Positions 25,448-34,987 of a stretch of DNA of 64,000 nucleotides are shown here, piece after piece; position 1 is the first letter of the stretch, and each line of letters opens with the position of its first letter. Position numbers and translations under genes: made by a program. The stretch is taken from NCBI GenBank assembly GCA_030833445.1, contig JAURHD010000010.1, forward strand, positions 1 through 64,000, in the 5' to 3' direction. The notes below the pieces were generated by a model that was not told where the DNA came from, searched no databases, and saw nothing but the letters and a program-made list of their open reading frames with translations. The DNA is from Cephaloticoccus sp. GTDB lineage: Bacteria; Verrucomicrobiota; Verrucomicrobiia; Opitutales; Opitutaceae.

Positions 25448-28400
25448 TCAAATCACGTTTACGTTACCCTTGTAGTGCTGGATCGGTTTCACCCCGACAC
25501 TTTCGCGTTTCAAGGCTTGGATACCCTGTAGCGCGGCAAAGGCCCCTGTAATCGTGGTCATAATGCACACGTTATGGGCATAGGATGCCGCCCGAATCGC
25601 GTTTTCGTCGCGGCGCGGAATCATGCCGCCGGGGGTGTTGATCACCATGCGAATCTTGCCGTTCTTGATCATGTCGACTGCCGTCGGCCGACCCTCGTCA
25701 ATCTTGGCCAAGCGGGTGACCGGAACGCCATTGTCCGCCAGCATCTTCGCTGTGCCACTCGTGGAATAGACCTCAAAGCCCAAGGCGGTGAGTTCCCGGG
25801 CGATCTCCACCGCGCGCGGTTTGTCGGCATCCTTGACCGAAAGAAATACATTGCCGCTGGTTGGAAGGCCGGGTTTGACCGCAGCCTGAGCCTTGGCAAA
25901 GGCGATGCCCAAGTCGGCATCGATACCCATGACTTCGCCGGTGGAACGCATTTCGGGTCCGAGGGTAATCATCGCCCCGGGGAAGCGCACGAATGGGAAT
26001 ACGGCTTCCTTCACGCACCAGTGTTTCGGCGTCTGCTCACGGGTAACACCCAGGTCGCGCAGTTTCATACCGGTCATGACCTTGGCTGCCAATTTCGCCA
26101 ACGGCACCCCGATGGCCTTGGCCACAAAGGGCACCGTGCGTGAAGCCCGCGGGTTCACTTCGAGAATGTAGAGCTGATTGTCCTTGATGGCGAATTGCAC
26201 GTTCATCAGGCCGATCACATTGAGCTCCTTCGCCAGTGCATGCGTGGCGGTGCGGACCGTATTGAGCATGTCTTTCGAAAGCGTATGCGGAGGCATCACC
26301 ATGGACGCATCGCCCGAGTGCACCCCGGCAAACTCGATATGCTCAAGCATGCCGCCGATCACTGAAGTCTCGCCGTCGCTGATACAGTCGACGTCGAGCT
26401 CGATCGCGTCTTCCAGGAACTTGTCGATAAGCACCGGCTTGTCCGGCATGACGTCGAAAGCCTGACGGATGACCGCCTGAAATTCCTCTTCGTTGTAAAC
26501 GATAAACATGCCACGGCCGCCCAACACGAACGAGGGACGCAGCAAAACGGGGAATCCAACCTCTCTGGCGAAGATCAACGCCTCTTCCTGATTCATCGCC
26601 GTGCGGTTGGCCGGCTGCTTGAGGTTTAATTTGTTCAGGACGTTGGCGAAGAGCTTACGATCTTCAGCCGTATCAATGCTTTCCGGTGACGTGCCGATAA
26701 TGTTTACGCCGTGCGACTTGAGCGCCGAGGCCAGGTTGAGCGGGGTCTGGCCGCCAAACTGCACGATGACTCCGTCGCAAGCTTCCTGCCGGTAGATTTC
26801 CAACACGTCCTCGAGCGTAAGCGGTTCGAAGTAGAGCCGGTCACTCGTGTCATAGTCGGTCGAAACCGTTTCCGGATTCGAGTTAACCATCACGGTTTCG
26901 TAACCAATCTCGCGCAGGGCGAAGCTCGCGTGCACACAGCAATAGTCGAACTCGATCCCCTGCCCGATCCGGTTGGGACCGCCGCCGAGAATCATGATCT
27001 TCTTCTTGCCGCTCGGCGGCATGATTTCGTTTTCGTCGCCGTAACTGGAATAATAGTAAGGTGTGAAGGCCTCGAATTCCGCCGCACAGGTGTCGACCAG
27101 CCGGTAGGTCGTGTTGACCCCGATCTTTTTGCGCAGGTCACGGACAGCCGTGAAGTCGCAGCCGAAGTAGTGCCCGAGCTGGACATCCGAGAATCCATAT
27201 TTCTTGGCGCGACGCAACAGGTCGGGCGCGATGTTATCCAGCGTGTGCTGTTTCAATGAGACTTCCATCTCGTAGATTTCCCGCAGCTGGTGGAGAAACC
27301 AGACGTCGATCTTCGATAGTTCGAAAATGTCGTCGACCGTCATGCCGCACATGAAGCCATAACGGATATAAAAGATGCGCTCGGCATTCGGCGTGGCCAG
27401 TTTGGCGCGGATAACCTTGAGGTCCGGCGGAGTATCCAGCCCGTGTTTACCGCCCCCGCCAAAACCACGGGCACCGGTTTCCAACGAACGCAACGCCTTT
27501 TGCATCGATTCCTTGAAGGTGCGACCGATCGCCATGGCTTCACCCACCGATTTCATGGCGGAGGTCAGGGTCGAATCCGCATCGGGAAATTTTTCAAAGG
27601 TAAACCGCGGAATCTTGGTCACCACGTAATCGATCGTCGGCTCAAACGAGGCCGGGGTGAGCCGGGTGATATCGTTGCGCAGTTCATCGAGCGTGTAGCC
27701 AATTGCCAGCTTGGCCGCGATCTTGGCAATGGGGAACCCGGTGGCCTTCGACGCCAGTGCGGAGGAGCGCGAGACGCGAGGATTCATCTCGATCACCACT
27801 TGGCGACCCGTCTGGGGATCCACGGAGAATTGAATGTTGGACCCGCCAGTCTCGACCCCGATTTCGCGGATGACCGCAAACGAGGCATCGCGCATGGTCT
27901 GGTATTCCTTGTCGGTCAGGGTCATGGCAGGCGCCACCGTGATCGAGTCGCCCGTATGGACGCCCATTGGATCAAAATTCTCGATCGAGCAGATGACGAC
28001 GCACTGATCCTTATGATCGCGCATGACCTCCATCTCGTATTCCTTCCAGCCCAGCAAACATTCCTCGATCAGGACCTCATGCACAGGGGACAGATCAAGG
28101 CCATTGGCCGTGATCTGCTCAAATTCATCCTTATTGTAGGCAATGCCGCCACCGGAGCCGCCCAAGGTAAATGAAGGACGGATGATCAATGGATAATTGC
28201 CGAGTTCATCGGCCGCAGCCCAGGCCTGTTCCATTGATTTGACTGTCTTGGAACGCGCTACATCGAGGCCGATCTTGACCATGGCCTGTTTGAAGAGCTC
28301 GCGATCTTCGCCCTTGTTGATCGCCTCGGGTTTGGCCCCGATCATTTCCACGCCATATTTCCCGAGGATGCCTTTTTCGTGCAGTTCCATCGAGAGATTG

Positions 28401-28687
28401 AGCGCCGTCTGCCCGCCCAAGGTGGGTAGCAGAGCGGATGGACGTTCCGCCGCGATGATTTTTTCGAGGATATCCACCGTTAACGGCTCGATATAGGTGA
28501 CATCCGCAAATTCCGGATCTGTCATGATCGTCGCCGGATTGGAGTTAACCAGAATAACCCGGTAACCCTCTTCTTTGAGCGCTTTGCAGGCTTGAGTGCC
28601 GGAGTAATCAAACTCGCAAGCTTGGCCGATGACGATGGGGCCGGCGCCGATGATAAGGATGGACTGGAGGTCGGTGCGTTTGGGCAT
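25448..28687 (-). CDS. carB: Carbamoyl-phosphate synthase large subunit
   Basis: The 1079-residue cytosolic enzyme makes carbamoyl phosphate from bicarbonate, ATP and glutamine-derived ammonia, feeding pyrimidine and arginine synthesis. Both ATP-grasp halves are visible: [20 protein letters not shown] opens the first and [20 protein letters not shown] the second, with [11 protein letters not shown] and [11 protein letters not shown] as matching grasp loops. The C-terminal MGS-like allosteric domain has [12 protein letters not shown] and INTPGG. The length is full and the frame intact. carA is not in this window. It is unlinked to the arg cluster 10 kb away, as is common. Confidence 0.96.
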   Translation of the reverse strand: MPKRTDLQSILIIGAGPIVIGQACEFDYSGTQACKALKEEGYRVILVNSNPATIMTDPEFADVTYIEPLTVDILEKIIAAERPSALLPTLGGQTALNLSMELHEKGILGKYGVEMIGAKPEAINKGEDRELFKQAMVKIGLDVARSKTVKSMEQAWAAADELGNYPLIIRPSFTLGGSGGGIAYNKDEFEQITANGLDLSPVHEVLIEECLLGWKEYEMEVMRDHKDQCVVICSIENFDPMGVHTGDSITVAPAMTLTDKEYQTMRDASFAVIREIGVETGGSNIQFSVDPQTGRQVVIEMNPRVSRSSALASKATGFPIAKIAAKLAIGYTLDELRNDITRLTPASFEPTIDYVVTKIPRFTFEKFPDADSTLTSAMKSVGEAMAIGRTFKESMQKALRSLETGARGFGGGGKHGLDTPPDLKVIRAKLATPNAERIFYIRYGFMCGMTVDDIFELSKIDVWFLHQLREIYEMEVSLKQHTLDNIAPDLLRRAKKYGFSDVQLGHYFGCDFTAVRDLRKKIGVNTTYRLVDTCAAEFEAFTPYYYSSYGDENEIMPPSGKKKIMILGGGPNRIGQGIEFDYCCVHASFALREIGYETVMVNSNPETVSTDYDTSDRLYFEPLTLEDVLEIYRQEACDGVIVQFGGQTPLNLASALKSHGVNIIGTSPESIDTAEDRKLFANVLNKLNLKQPANRTAMNQEEALIFAREVGFPVLLRPSFVLGGRGMFIVYNEEEFQAVIRQAFDVMPDKPVLIDKFLEDAIELDVDCISDGETSVIGGMLEHIEFAGVHSGDASMVMPPHTLSKDMLNTVRTATHALAKELNVIGLMNVQFAIKDNQLYILEVNPRASRTVPFVAKAIGVPLAKLAAKVMTGMKLRDLGVTREQTPKHWCVKEAVFPFVRFPGAMITLGPEMRSTGEVMGIDADLGIAFAKAQAAVKPGLPTSGNVFLSVKDADKPRAVEIARELTALGFEVYSTSGTAKMLADNGVPVTRLAKIDEGRPTAVDMIKNGKIRMVINTPGGMIPRRDENAIRAASYAHNVCIMTTITGAFAALQGIQALKRESVGVKPIQHYKGNVNVI

Positions 28688-28780
28688 GGACGTAGATTAG
28701 GGGGAGGGTTGCGCCCACAAACTGACGCGGCAAGCGGGAACTCCGCCGGAACGCGATTTTACGCCCAACCGCGCCTGATT

Positions 28781-30037
28781 TTATCCCAGTCGGGAAACTT
28801 CCACGCCCAATACTTTGGCCGCCTGGACCTTGTCGCCATGGCAAGCGCGCAAGACCATGTCCGCATACTGTTTCTCCTGCCCGGAAAGATACTCCGAAAG
28901 ACTGGGCCAGTGCTTGATCTCACGCAGACGCAAGGGCAGTTGCTGGGAGGTGATGACCCGGGTTTCCGAAGCGGATACAATTTTCGAAATGACTTGGTAA
29001 AACTCGGTCAGATTACCCGGCCAATGATAAGTCGTGAGCAGCGCCATCCCATCTTCGGTAAACTCAACCAATTTGGCATCAAAGTGCGGATTGGCGACTT
29101 TGGAGGCATAATGCTTCACCAGCAGGGGTATATCCTCGGGTCGCTCCCGCACCGGTGGCATTTGCACCGGAAACGATGCCACCCGGTAAAATAATTCATC
29201 ATTAAATCCGCCTTCATCCACCAGTTGTTCCAAATCGACGGCGGAGGTGCAAATGAGTCGAAATCCGTGTGCAGTATTACGGAGGACACTCACCAAAGCT
29301 TCCTGAATATCCGTGGGGAGGCATTGAAGATGCTGCAGGAAAAGGGTGCCGCCTTTGGCTTGTTCAACCCAAGTGCCACCCGCGCCGTTTTCACCCAGTA
29401 ATCCTTCACGAAAATTAGCCGCGGAGCTCAGTGAACAGTCGATGCGGACCAATTTGCTTTCGTCGGCACCCAAAGCCGAATGCAAGACTTCGGCCACGGC
29501 CGTTTTTCCGGTCCCATTTTCTCCCTGGAGCAAGACCGGCGTCTGCACTGTCGCCAGTTTCTTGACCTGTTGGACAAGCTTAACCACCACCGGACTGCGG
29601 CCAATGATGCGATGTCCGATGTCTAACTTGTTTCCGCTCGGCGCGAGGCCCGAGATCGCGCGTTCCGACTGAAATTTTTTAAATTCGATCCCTCGTTTCA
29701 GGGTTTCGATCAGTTCGGTAACGCGAAACGGTTTTTGCAGGTAATCAAATGCGCCATACTTCAAAGCCTGAATGGCGCTCTCGGTGCCGGCGTAGGCAGT
29801 CATGATCACCACCACCACACTGGGATCGTATTGCTTTAAATTTTTCAGGAGGGTGATCCCATCCATCGGCTTCATATCGATGTCGGCCAGCACCAGATCA
29901 AATTTTTCTTCCTTGTAACGAACCAAGGCCTTCTCTCCGTCCGTGGTGAAAGCCGTGTTAAACCCGGTGGGTTGAATCACGGCTTCAAGCATCTCGTGGA
30001 TCGAGAGCAAGTCATCAACGATGAGAACGGAAGACAT
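28781..30037 (-). CDS. NtrC-like response regulator with degenerate AAA+ domain and frameshifted C-terminus
   Basis: The 418-residue reading frame has a normal receiver (VLIVDDLLSIHE, phospho-acceptor D52 in LVLADIDMKPMDG, LQKPF lysine). An AAA+ domain follows with Walker A GENGTGKTAVAE. The GAFTGA sigma-54 contact loop is missing and Walker B reads GGTLFLQHLQ, without the Asp-Glu pair. Arg-finger region NDELFYRVASFPVQMPP is kept. A Fis-type HTH begins (AAKVLGVEVS) but stops at 28781. The next frame supplies DKIRRGWA up to 28759, completing the helix if two bases are restored. The protein therefore probably does not open sigma-54 promoters. ATG 30037 begins the receiver. Confidence 0.78.
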   Translation of the reverse strand: MSSVLIVDDLLSIHEMLEAVIQPTGFNTAFTTDGEKALVRYKEEKFDLVLADIDMKPMDGITLLKNLKQYDPSVVVVIMTAYAGTESAIQALKYGAFDYLQKPFRVTELIETLKRGIEFKKFQSERAISGLAPSGNKLDIGHRIIGRSPVVVKLVQQVKKLATVQTPVLLQGENGTGKTAVAEVLHSALGADESKLVRIDCSLSSAANFREGLLGENGAGGTWVEQAKGGTLFLQHLQCLPTDIQEALVSVLRNTAHGFRLICTSAVDLEQLVDEGGFNDELFYRVASFPVQMPPVRERPEDIPLLVKHYASKVANPHFDAKLVEFTEDGMALLTTYHWPGNLTEFYQVISKIVSASETRVITSQQLPLRLREIKHWPSLSEYLSGQEKQYADMVLRACHGDKVQAAKVLGVEVSRLG

Positions 30038-30089
30038 CGGGCTATACCTTTCCGAGGTGTTGCGGTCTGTCAACGGAGCGAATCACGCC

Positions 30090-31271
30090 CTATTGCAAGC
30101 CACCGGCAACGGCACCGAGTTGGAAGATGGGCAGAAACATCGCCATGACAATGCCACCCACCACCACACCGAGAAACACAATCAACAATGGTTCAATCAG
30201 CGAGGTAAGGGAAGCCACTGTGGCTTCAGCCTCCACGTCGTAAAAATCCGCCACCTTGGTCATCATACCATCCACATTACCCGTGGATTCACCGGCCTTG
30301 ACCATGTGCTTCATCATGGGCGGGAAAAACTCATTGGCGGCCAACACTTCGGAAACCTGTCCACCTTGACTGACGTGTTTGGCAATTTCGTCACAGGCAT
30401 CCTCAATCTGGACCTTATTGCTGGCCGCCGCGACGATTTCCAAAGTCCGCAAGATAGGAACCCCAGAGCGAATCAGGGTGGCGTAGGTGCGACAAAACCG
30501 CGAAAGGGCGATTTTGTGGATCAAATTGCCGAAAATTGGCGCCTTGACCAAAAATATATCCTTGCTGCGGCGCCCTTTGGGCGTGGCGACATATTTGCCG
30601 GTGAGCCAGTAGACGGCGTAAAGGCCCATGCCGATCGCCCACCACCATACTTTCATGAAGTCGGACAAATCGATCAGGAACTGGGTCGGTGCGGGTAACT
30701 TGGCGCCGAAGTCGGCAAACATGGCGGCGAACACCGGAATCACAAAAATCAGCAGCACATTAACCAAGGCCACGGCCAGACCGATAACCGCAATCGGATA
30801 GGTCATGGCGGATTTCACCTTCTTGTTGAGTTTGACCGAGGCTTCAAAATAGCCAGCCACCTTGCCGAGAATTTCCGCCAAGCCACCGCTGGCTTCACCC
30901 GCTTCCACCATCGAAACGAACAAAGTGTTGAATGAGTTGGGGAAGTTTTTAACCGCGGTGGAAAATGAATTGCCGGTTGATATATCGCCGCGCACGTCAC
31001 GGATGACGATTTGGAAAACCGGATCCTCGGTCTGGTCCTGCAAGGCCTCCAAGCATTGCACCAAGGGTAGGCCAGCCACCAGTAGTGAGGCCAGTTGCTG
31101 GGTGAAAATGGCCAGCTCACCCATGGGCAGTTTGTATTTTTTAGCCCTCTTCTCCAAGCTCTTCTGCTTGGCCAAGGCTTGGGCTGCTTGGACACCACTG
31201 CGTCCTTTTTGCTTTGCCCCTTTGGCCGCCGCTGCGGTGGAGGCAGAGGACGAAGATGAAATGATAGCCAT
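30090..31271 (-). CDS. pilC: Type II secretion / type IV pilus inner-membrane protein (GspF/PilC family)
   Basis: The 393-residue protein has the two GspF repeats, each with a cytoplasmic four-helix bundle and membrane helices. The first repeat has FTQQLASLLVAGLPLVQCLEAL, the second FCRTYATLIRSGVPILRTLEIV. Each is followed by a GEASGGLAEIL/GESTGNVDGMM-type turn. The N-terminus is a Ser/Ala/Lys-rich linker of about 40 residues. PilC is the platform protein that couples pilus assembly ATPases to pilin. No pilB, pilT or pilin is nearby, so this gene is an orphan here. It precedes the degenerate NtrC-like regulator by about 50 bp on the same strand, and the two may be coexpressed. Confidence 0.88.
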   Translation of the reverse strand: MAIISSSSSASTAAAAKGAKQKGRSGVQAAQALAKQKSLEKRAKKYKLPMGELAIFTQQLASLLVAGLPLVQCLEALQDQTEDPVFQIVIRDVRGDISTGNSFSTAVKNFPNSFNTLFVSMVEAGEASGGLAEILGKVAGYFEASVKLNKKVKSAMTYPIAVIGLAVALVNVLLIFVIPVFAAMFADFGAKLPAPTQFLIDLSDFMKVWWWAIGMGLYAVYWLTGKYVATPKGRRSKDIFLVKAPIFGNLIHKIALSRFCRTYATLIRSGVPILRTLEIVAAASNKVQIEDACDEIAKHVSQGGQVSEVLAANEFFPPMMKHMVKAGESTGNVDGMMTKVADFYDVEAEATVASLTSLIEPLLIVFLGVVVGGIVMAMFLPIFQLGAVAGGLQ

Positions 31272-31424
31272 TCCGGAAAAGAAACAGCCCGTCTCACGGG
31301 CGGCAACCCCATTTGCTGAGTGATTTAGTAAAAATTAAGCGATAAATTACCCCAGAAGACGGGTCGGTTTAGCGCAACACAGGCTTGACCGCGACGATGG
31401 GTGCGCGAAGCTGCCCTGACGTTC

Positions 31425-31498
31425 GCGGGTGTAGTTTAGTGGTAAAACTCCACTCTTCCAAAGTGGTCTCGTCGGTTCGATTCCGTCCACCCGCTCCA
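31425..31498 (+). tRNA. tRNA-Gly (anticodon TCC)
   Basis: The acceptor stem GCGGGTG pairs with CACCCGC, followed by discriminator T and an encoded CCA. The anticodon arm is CCACT-CTTCCAA-AGTGG, giving TCC (glycine, GGA/GGG). The T arm is GTCGG-TTCGATT-CCGTC. The phosphoribosyltransferase gene on the other strand ends 2 bp away. Confidence 0.96.
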
Positions 31499-31499
31499 T

Positions 31500-31907
31500 T
31501 CAATAGGCACGCCAAGGCCAGGCCACACAGCCTCTAACCTCTTGGATGAGCGCAAAGTCGGCTTTGCCTTTGAGGACAAAAGGCAGCACTTCGACGTTAT
31601 CCGGCAGGAGCTTCCTCGCGGTGTTCCAACTTTGACCTGAGACGTAAACATCGTCCACCAGCAGGACTTTCCTCCACGCTCCCAGATCGGGAATATCGGA
31701 CAACAGTTGCGGCTCAGCAAAACGCGGTTCATTGGCCTCATTGCGGTAGTTGAGCGTGATCATTTTCAACCCGACGCCCAATTGGGCTGCAACCAAGGCA
31801 GCGGGCACCATTCCACCGGTCGCAATGCCGATCACCCCATCAATATCCGGTGGAAATGACCAAGCCCGCAAGCGCCTCGCAATATCCTCAAACGCCAGTG
31901 GCGTCAT
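31500..31907 (-). CDS. Phosphoribosyltransferase-domain protein
   Basis: The 135-residue protein is a short type I phosphoribosyltransferase. The PRPP loop is VLLVDDVYVSGQSWNTAR (the two acidic residues and the following small residues match the 13-residue motif). An upstream IGIATGGMVPAALVAAQLG supplies the pyrophosphate loop. It resembles the xanthine/guanine-phosphoribosyltransferase group, which salvages purine bases, but the hood is too short to assign. It overlaps the start of the tRNA-Gly locus only by its terminal 3' end. The next minus-strand gene, a membrane protein, overlaps its start by 20 bp, so these two are translationally linked. Confidence 0.75.
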   Translation of the reverse strand: MTPLAFEDIARRLRAWSFPPDIDGVIGIATGGMVPAALVAAQLGVGLKMITLNYRNEANEPRFAEPQLLSDIPDLGAWRKVLLVDDVYVSGQSWNTARKLLPDNVEVLPFVLKGKADFALIQEVRGCVAWPWRAY

Positions 31908-32445
31908 GAGAATTTTGGCCAGTCGATTTCGGATAGGCAAAAACCAAGACCAGGTTAATGGTCAGCAAGACCAGCAAACCTGGGATGCCGGCGCGCAAAG
32001 ACTCAATAAAAATACCGGATGCTGGAGCCGCGGTCTGTTGCACCAAGGTCGAAGCAATTTTTGCGATGACATAGCCTACCGGCGCGACCACCCATAACCA
32101 CGGCGCGCGGCGAACCGCCCACCAAGCAAACAAAGAGAAAACGACCAGCTCCAGACTCATCAGTGATAGCCCGTGCAAAGCGGGTAACCCCGTGAGCAGA
32201 AGGTTAAGTGCCGGCGCAAACAGACCTACCAGAAGTCCAATTCGGAGACCGAAAAAATATACGGCGACAAATGCCGCCCAAAACATTGGCAACAGATGAG
32301 CACCCAAGGGACGCTCGCCCCCCCACGGCACCAAGTGCACCAGAAACGGGATCAGCCAAGCTGCCACCAGCAATACGGTGGTATCCTTAAGGGTGGCGCG
32401 TTTAAATCCGGGAGCGGTTGATACGAGTTGAGCAGAGGTAGACAC
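31888..32445 (-). CDS. Multi-span membrane protein, ECF-transporter S-component-like
   Basis: The 185-residue protein has five or six hydrophobic helices (VLLVAAWLIPFLVHL, LLPMFWAAFVAVYFFGLRIGLLVGL, LMSLELVVFSLFAWW, ILVLLTINLVLVFAY-like end). The GLRIGLLVGLFAPALNLLLTG segment is the sort of pattern seen in substrate-binding S components of energy-coupling-factor transporters. That is a weak resemblance, and no ECF ATPase or T component is visible. A GTG at 32445 was chosen; an ATG at 32487 would add 14 residues but would crowd the divergent rsmE start. The stop overlaps the phosphoribosyltransferase start. Confidence 0.55.
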   Translation of the reverse strand: MSTSAQLVSTAPGFKRATLKDTTVLLVAAWLIPFLVHLVPWGGERPLGAHLLPMFWAAFVAVYFFGLRIGLLVGLFAPALNLLLTGLPALHGLSLMSLELVVFSLFAWWAVRRAPWLWVVAPVGYVIAKIASTLVQQTAAPASGIFIESLRAGIPGLLVLLTINLVLVFAYPKSTGQNSHDATGV

Positions 32446-32498
32446 ACCGGGGAAATTATAGCGCGACACATTCCCTGCAATCCACAATCTGAACCCAT

Positions 32499-33218
32499 TT
32501 GAATCTAATCCTGTTCCAACCTGCAGAAATTAGCCGACCGCTACCCATGATTGATCCCCGGGCGATCCATCTAATGAAGGTTTTGCGCCGGCAGCCGGGA
32601 GATAGTTTCGATGCTGGATTAATCAACGGCCCCATGGGCAAAGGAACGTTGCGCGAAGCAACCAAGGATCATCTTATATTGGAATTTCGCTGGGGCTCGC
32701 CCCCGCCCCCACCGGACCCGGTTACATTGGTGATTGGACTACCGCGTCCCCAGACCGCGCGCAAAATATTGCAGGAGGCCACCAGTCTGGGCGTTACCGC
32801 CCTTCATTTCGTGCAGGTGAGCCGCAGTGAACCATCCTACGCGGAAAGCACTCTCTGGAATTCCGGTGAGTGGCAGCGTCACCTCGATGCCGGCGCCGCC
32901 CAAGCATTTTGCACCCGGGTTCCCACTGTCACCTACCATCAAACCCTCAGCGAGGTGGTGGCCACTTTCCCCGACCCAGACAACCGCATTGCGCTGGATA
33001 ATTACGAATCCCCGATCCGGCTTTCAGCATGTCCTTTCTCAAGTGACATTCCCATTGTTTGTGCGTTGGGACCCGAGCGCGGCTGGACCGCAGATGACCG
33101 GCAAATTTTACGTTCCGGTGGATTCAAATTCGCCCATCTGGGCACCCGTGTATTGCGATTGGAGACCGCAGTAGTCGCAGCCCTGACCCTGCTGAAAGCA
33201 CAACGAAATCTTATGTAG
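32499..33218 (+). CDS. rsmE: 16S rRNA (uracil-1498-N3)-methyltransferase
   Basis: The 239-residue SPOUT-class methyltransferase modifies U1498 of 16S rRNA using S-adenosylmethionine. An N-terminal PUA-like domain (HLMKVLRRQPGDSF) precedes the trefoil-knot domain with VIGLPRPQTARKILQEATSLGV, the conserved CALGPERGWTADD loop and LGTRVLRLETAVVAALTLL. TTG 32499 starts the protein at the conserved N-terminal strand. It is divergent from the membrane protein and overlaps the end of rsmD on the other strand by 8 bp. Confidence 0.88.
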   Translation: MNLILFQPAEISRPLPMIDPRAIHLMKVLRRQPGDSFDAGLINGPMGKGTLREATKDHLILEFRWGSPPPPPDPVTLVIGLPRPQTARKILQEATSLGVTALHFVQVSRSEPSYAESTLWNSGEWQRHLDAGAAQAFCTRVPTVTYHQTLSEVVATFPDPDNRIALDNYESPIRLSACPFSSDIPIVCALGPERGWTADDRQILRSGGFKFAHLGTRVLRLETAVVAALTLLKAQRNLM

Positions 33219-33780
33219 TCACCCGCAGGAAAAATCCGACCGAGGGCTGGTGCGCCCCCTTGCCCAATCGTTTGACACAGGTCCAACCCGCGGGACACAG
33301 CGTAATTTTCCCGGGCATTTCAAAGATAACCAAAGGATCGGGATGCGATTTGAGCAAATCCGACAATTTCGCAAAAATACCCGGAGCCACTTCCTCGATA
33401 ATCTCATAGGGCGGGTCAACAAACACCATATCCGGCAAGCCAGATAACGGCCAGGGGACGTGGGTGGCATCAGCAATACTGATCGCCGTATCGGATAGTT
33501 CCCGGCCCAGACTCTTGCCGACTGCGACCAGATTGCGGCGCACGCATTCCGCCGCCTTGTTATTTTTTTCAACCCAGGCTCCACCCGATGCGCCACGGCT
33601 TAACGCTTCCAATCCGTAGGCACCGCTGCCGGCGAATAGATCGAGAAAGCGGGCGCCCGGCACGCGTTGTGCGATGCTGGAAAAAACCGCCTGCCGCATA
33701 CCATCGGTTGCCGGACGCACCGCGTCCCCCTTGGGTGTGACCAAGGGAATCCCGCGAGCTTGGCCTCCGGTTATCCGCAT
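33211..33780 (-). CDS. rsmD: 16S rRNA (guanine-966-N2)-methyltransferase
   Basis: The 189-residue Rossmann-fold methyltransferase acts on G966 of 16S rRNA. It begins MRITGGQARG, the RsmD hallmark. It then shows the AdoMet loop ARFLDLFAGSGAYGLEALSRGA and the catalytic MVFVDPPYEI, a (D/N)PPY motif for amino methylation. The ATG at 33780 is the natural start; the frame is open upstream for over 90 codons but without coding character. It converges with rsmE, overlapping it by 8 bp. Both are ribosome-modifying enzymes, a likely chance pairing. Confidence 0.9.
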   Translation of the reverse strand: MRITGGQARGIPLVTPKGDAVRPATDGMRQAVFSSIAQRVPGARFLDLFAGSGAYGLEALSRGASGGAWVEKNNKAAECVRRNLVAVGKSLGRELSDTAISIADATHVPWPLSGLPDMVFVDPPYEIIEEVAPGIFAKLSDLLKSHPDPLVIFEMPGKITLCPAGWTCVKRLGKGAHQPSVGFFLRVTT

Positions 33781-33852
33781 GTCCGCAGACAAAAGCCCGG
33801 CGCCGCGTTGGCAAACGCGAATCCATGTGCACACTTTCGACAACCTGAACCC

Positions 33853-34824
33853 ATGGCCGTCGCTTCTCTTTATCCCATATCTGACCACTGTGACGGTTTT
33901 CGCTTTTTCAATCCGCAAAACCACGTCAACCGGACTTGGTTGGATGTCCTGAAATGGCGGCGCACCAGCAAGGGCAAGCCGTGGCCCAAACAGGTTGAAA
34001 TAAAAACCGCTCAGAACCTGCCACCATAGGGCGATGCCCTGCTGGCGTGCACCTGGATTAACCACGCGTCCTTTTTAATGCGGTTTCCGAAAGTCAATGT
34101 GCTGATCGACCCGATCTACAGTGAATGTGCGGGACCTTTTGGCCGTTTGGGTCCGAAACGGGTGCATCCTCCCGGGATACGTTTTGCCGATTTGCCACGC
34201 ATTGATGTAGTGCTGCTCAGTCATGACCATTATGACCACTGTGACTTGCCAACCCTGCGCCGATTGGCCGCTGAGCACTCACCGATCGCGATCACCCCGT
34301 TGGGCAATGGCCAACTATTACGCAGGGCTGGTTTTCCGACCGATAGGATCATCGAGCTGGATTGGTGGCAGTCTTGGGCCCACGCCGAGCTGGACATCAC
34401 CTTGACCCCGGCACGGCACTGGAGCAACCGATTGAGCGGGCCGCGCAACGGCCGTTTATGGGGCGGTTTTTATCTCAACAGCTCAAAACGACGCGTCGCC
34501 TATACCGGGGATACAGGTTACGACTCCGACTATTTCACCGAGGTTCAACGTCGCTTGGGTGCCCCTGATCTCGCACTGATTCCCATCGGCGCATACGAAC
34601 CGCGCTGGTTCATGGCCCCGCAGCACTGCAATCCGGCCGAAGCGGTGCAAATCCACCGCGACCTCAGTGCCGGTAAGAGCGTGGCCATGCACTGGGGCAC
34701 CTTTCAACTCACCGATGAGGGCCGGGAGGACCCGTTGGTCGGTTTGGCTGCAGCCTTGGCCGGGCAAGCGATTCCAAAAAATCAATTTCAAGCTATTGAA
34801 CCGGGAGAGACGCTTAACATCTGA
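33853..34824 (+). pseudogene. MBL-fold metallohydrolase (NAPE-PLD-like) interrupted by an in-frame amber codon
   Basis: The full frame from ATG 33853 to 34824 is about 323 codons, the normal size of NAPE-PLD/UlaG-like metallohydrolases. The N-terminal part has HCDGFRFFNPQNHVN and LDVLKWRRTSKG. TAG at 34027-34029 then interrupts it directly before GDALLACTWINHASFLMRF. The metal motif LLSHDHYDHCDLPTL and later AYTGDTGYDSDY, PIGAYEPRWFM and AMHWGTFQLTD are intact. In the absence of suppression, a product could start at ATG 34078 (248 residues) but would lack the first strand pair. A CAG or TGG to TAG change fits. Family substrates are N-acyl ethanolamine phospholipids or cyclic phosphates. Confidence 0.82.
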
Positions 34825-34987
34825 CATGATGGTCATAAACCAAAGGACGATTGGGAACATTACGTCGTCCACGCACTCCACCATCCTGACTGTGTTACGG
34901 ACGACATGGCTGCTGCGGTGTATGATCGACAGGGGCCTTGCCGGCCTTGTAACACTTGGATAGTGACCGGCTATCGAATTGTTAACC

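Noticed and set aside
27443-28174. Plus-strand frame of 243 codons
   Set aside because: Antisense shadow of carB with Arg/Gly/His-rich composition.
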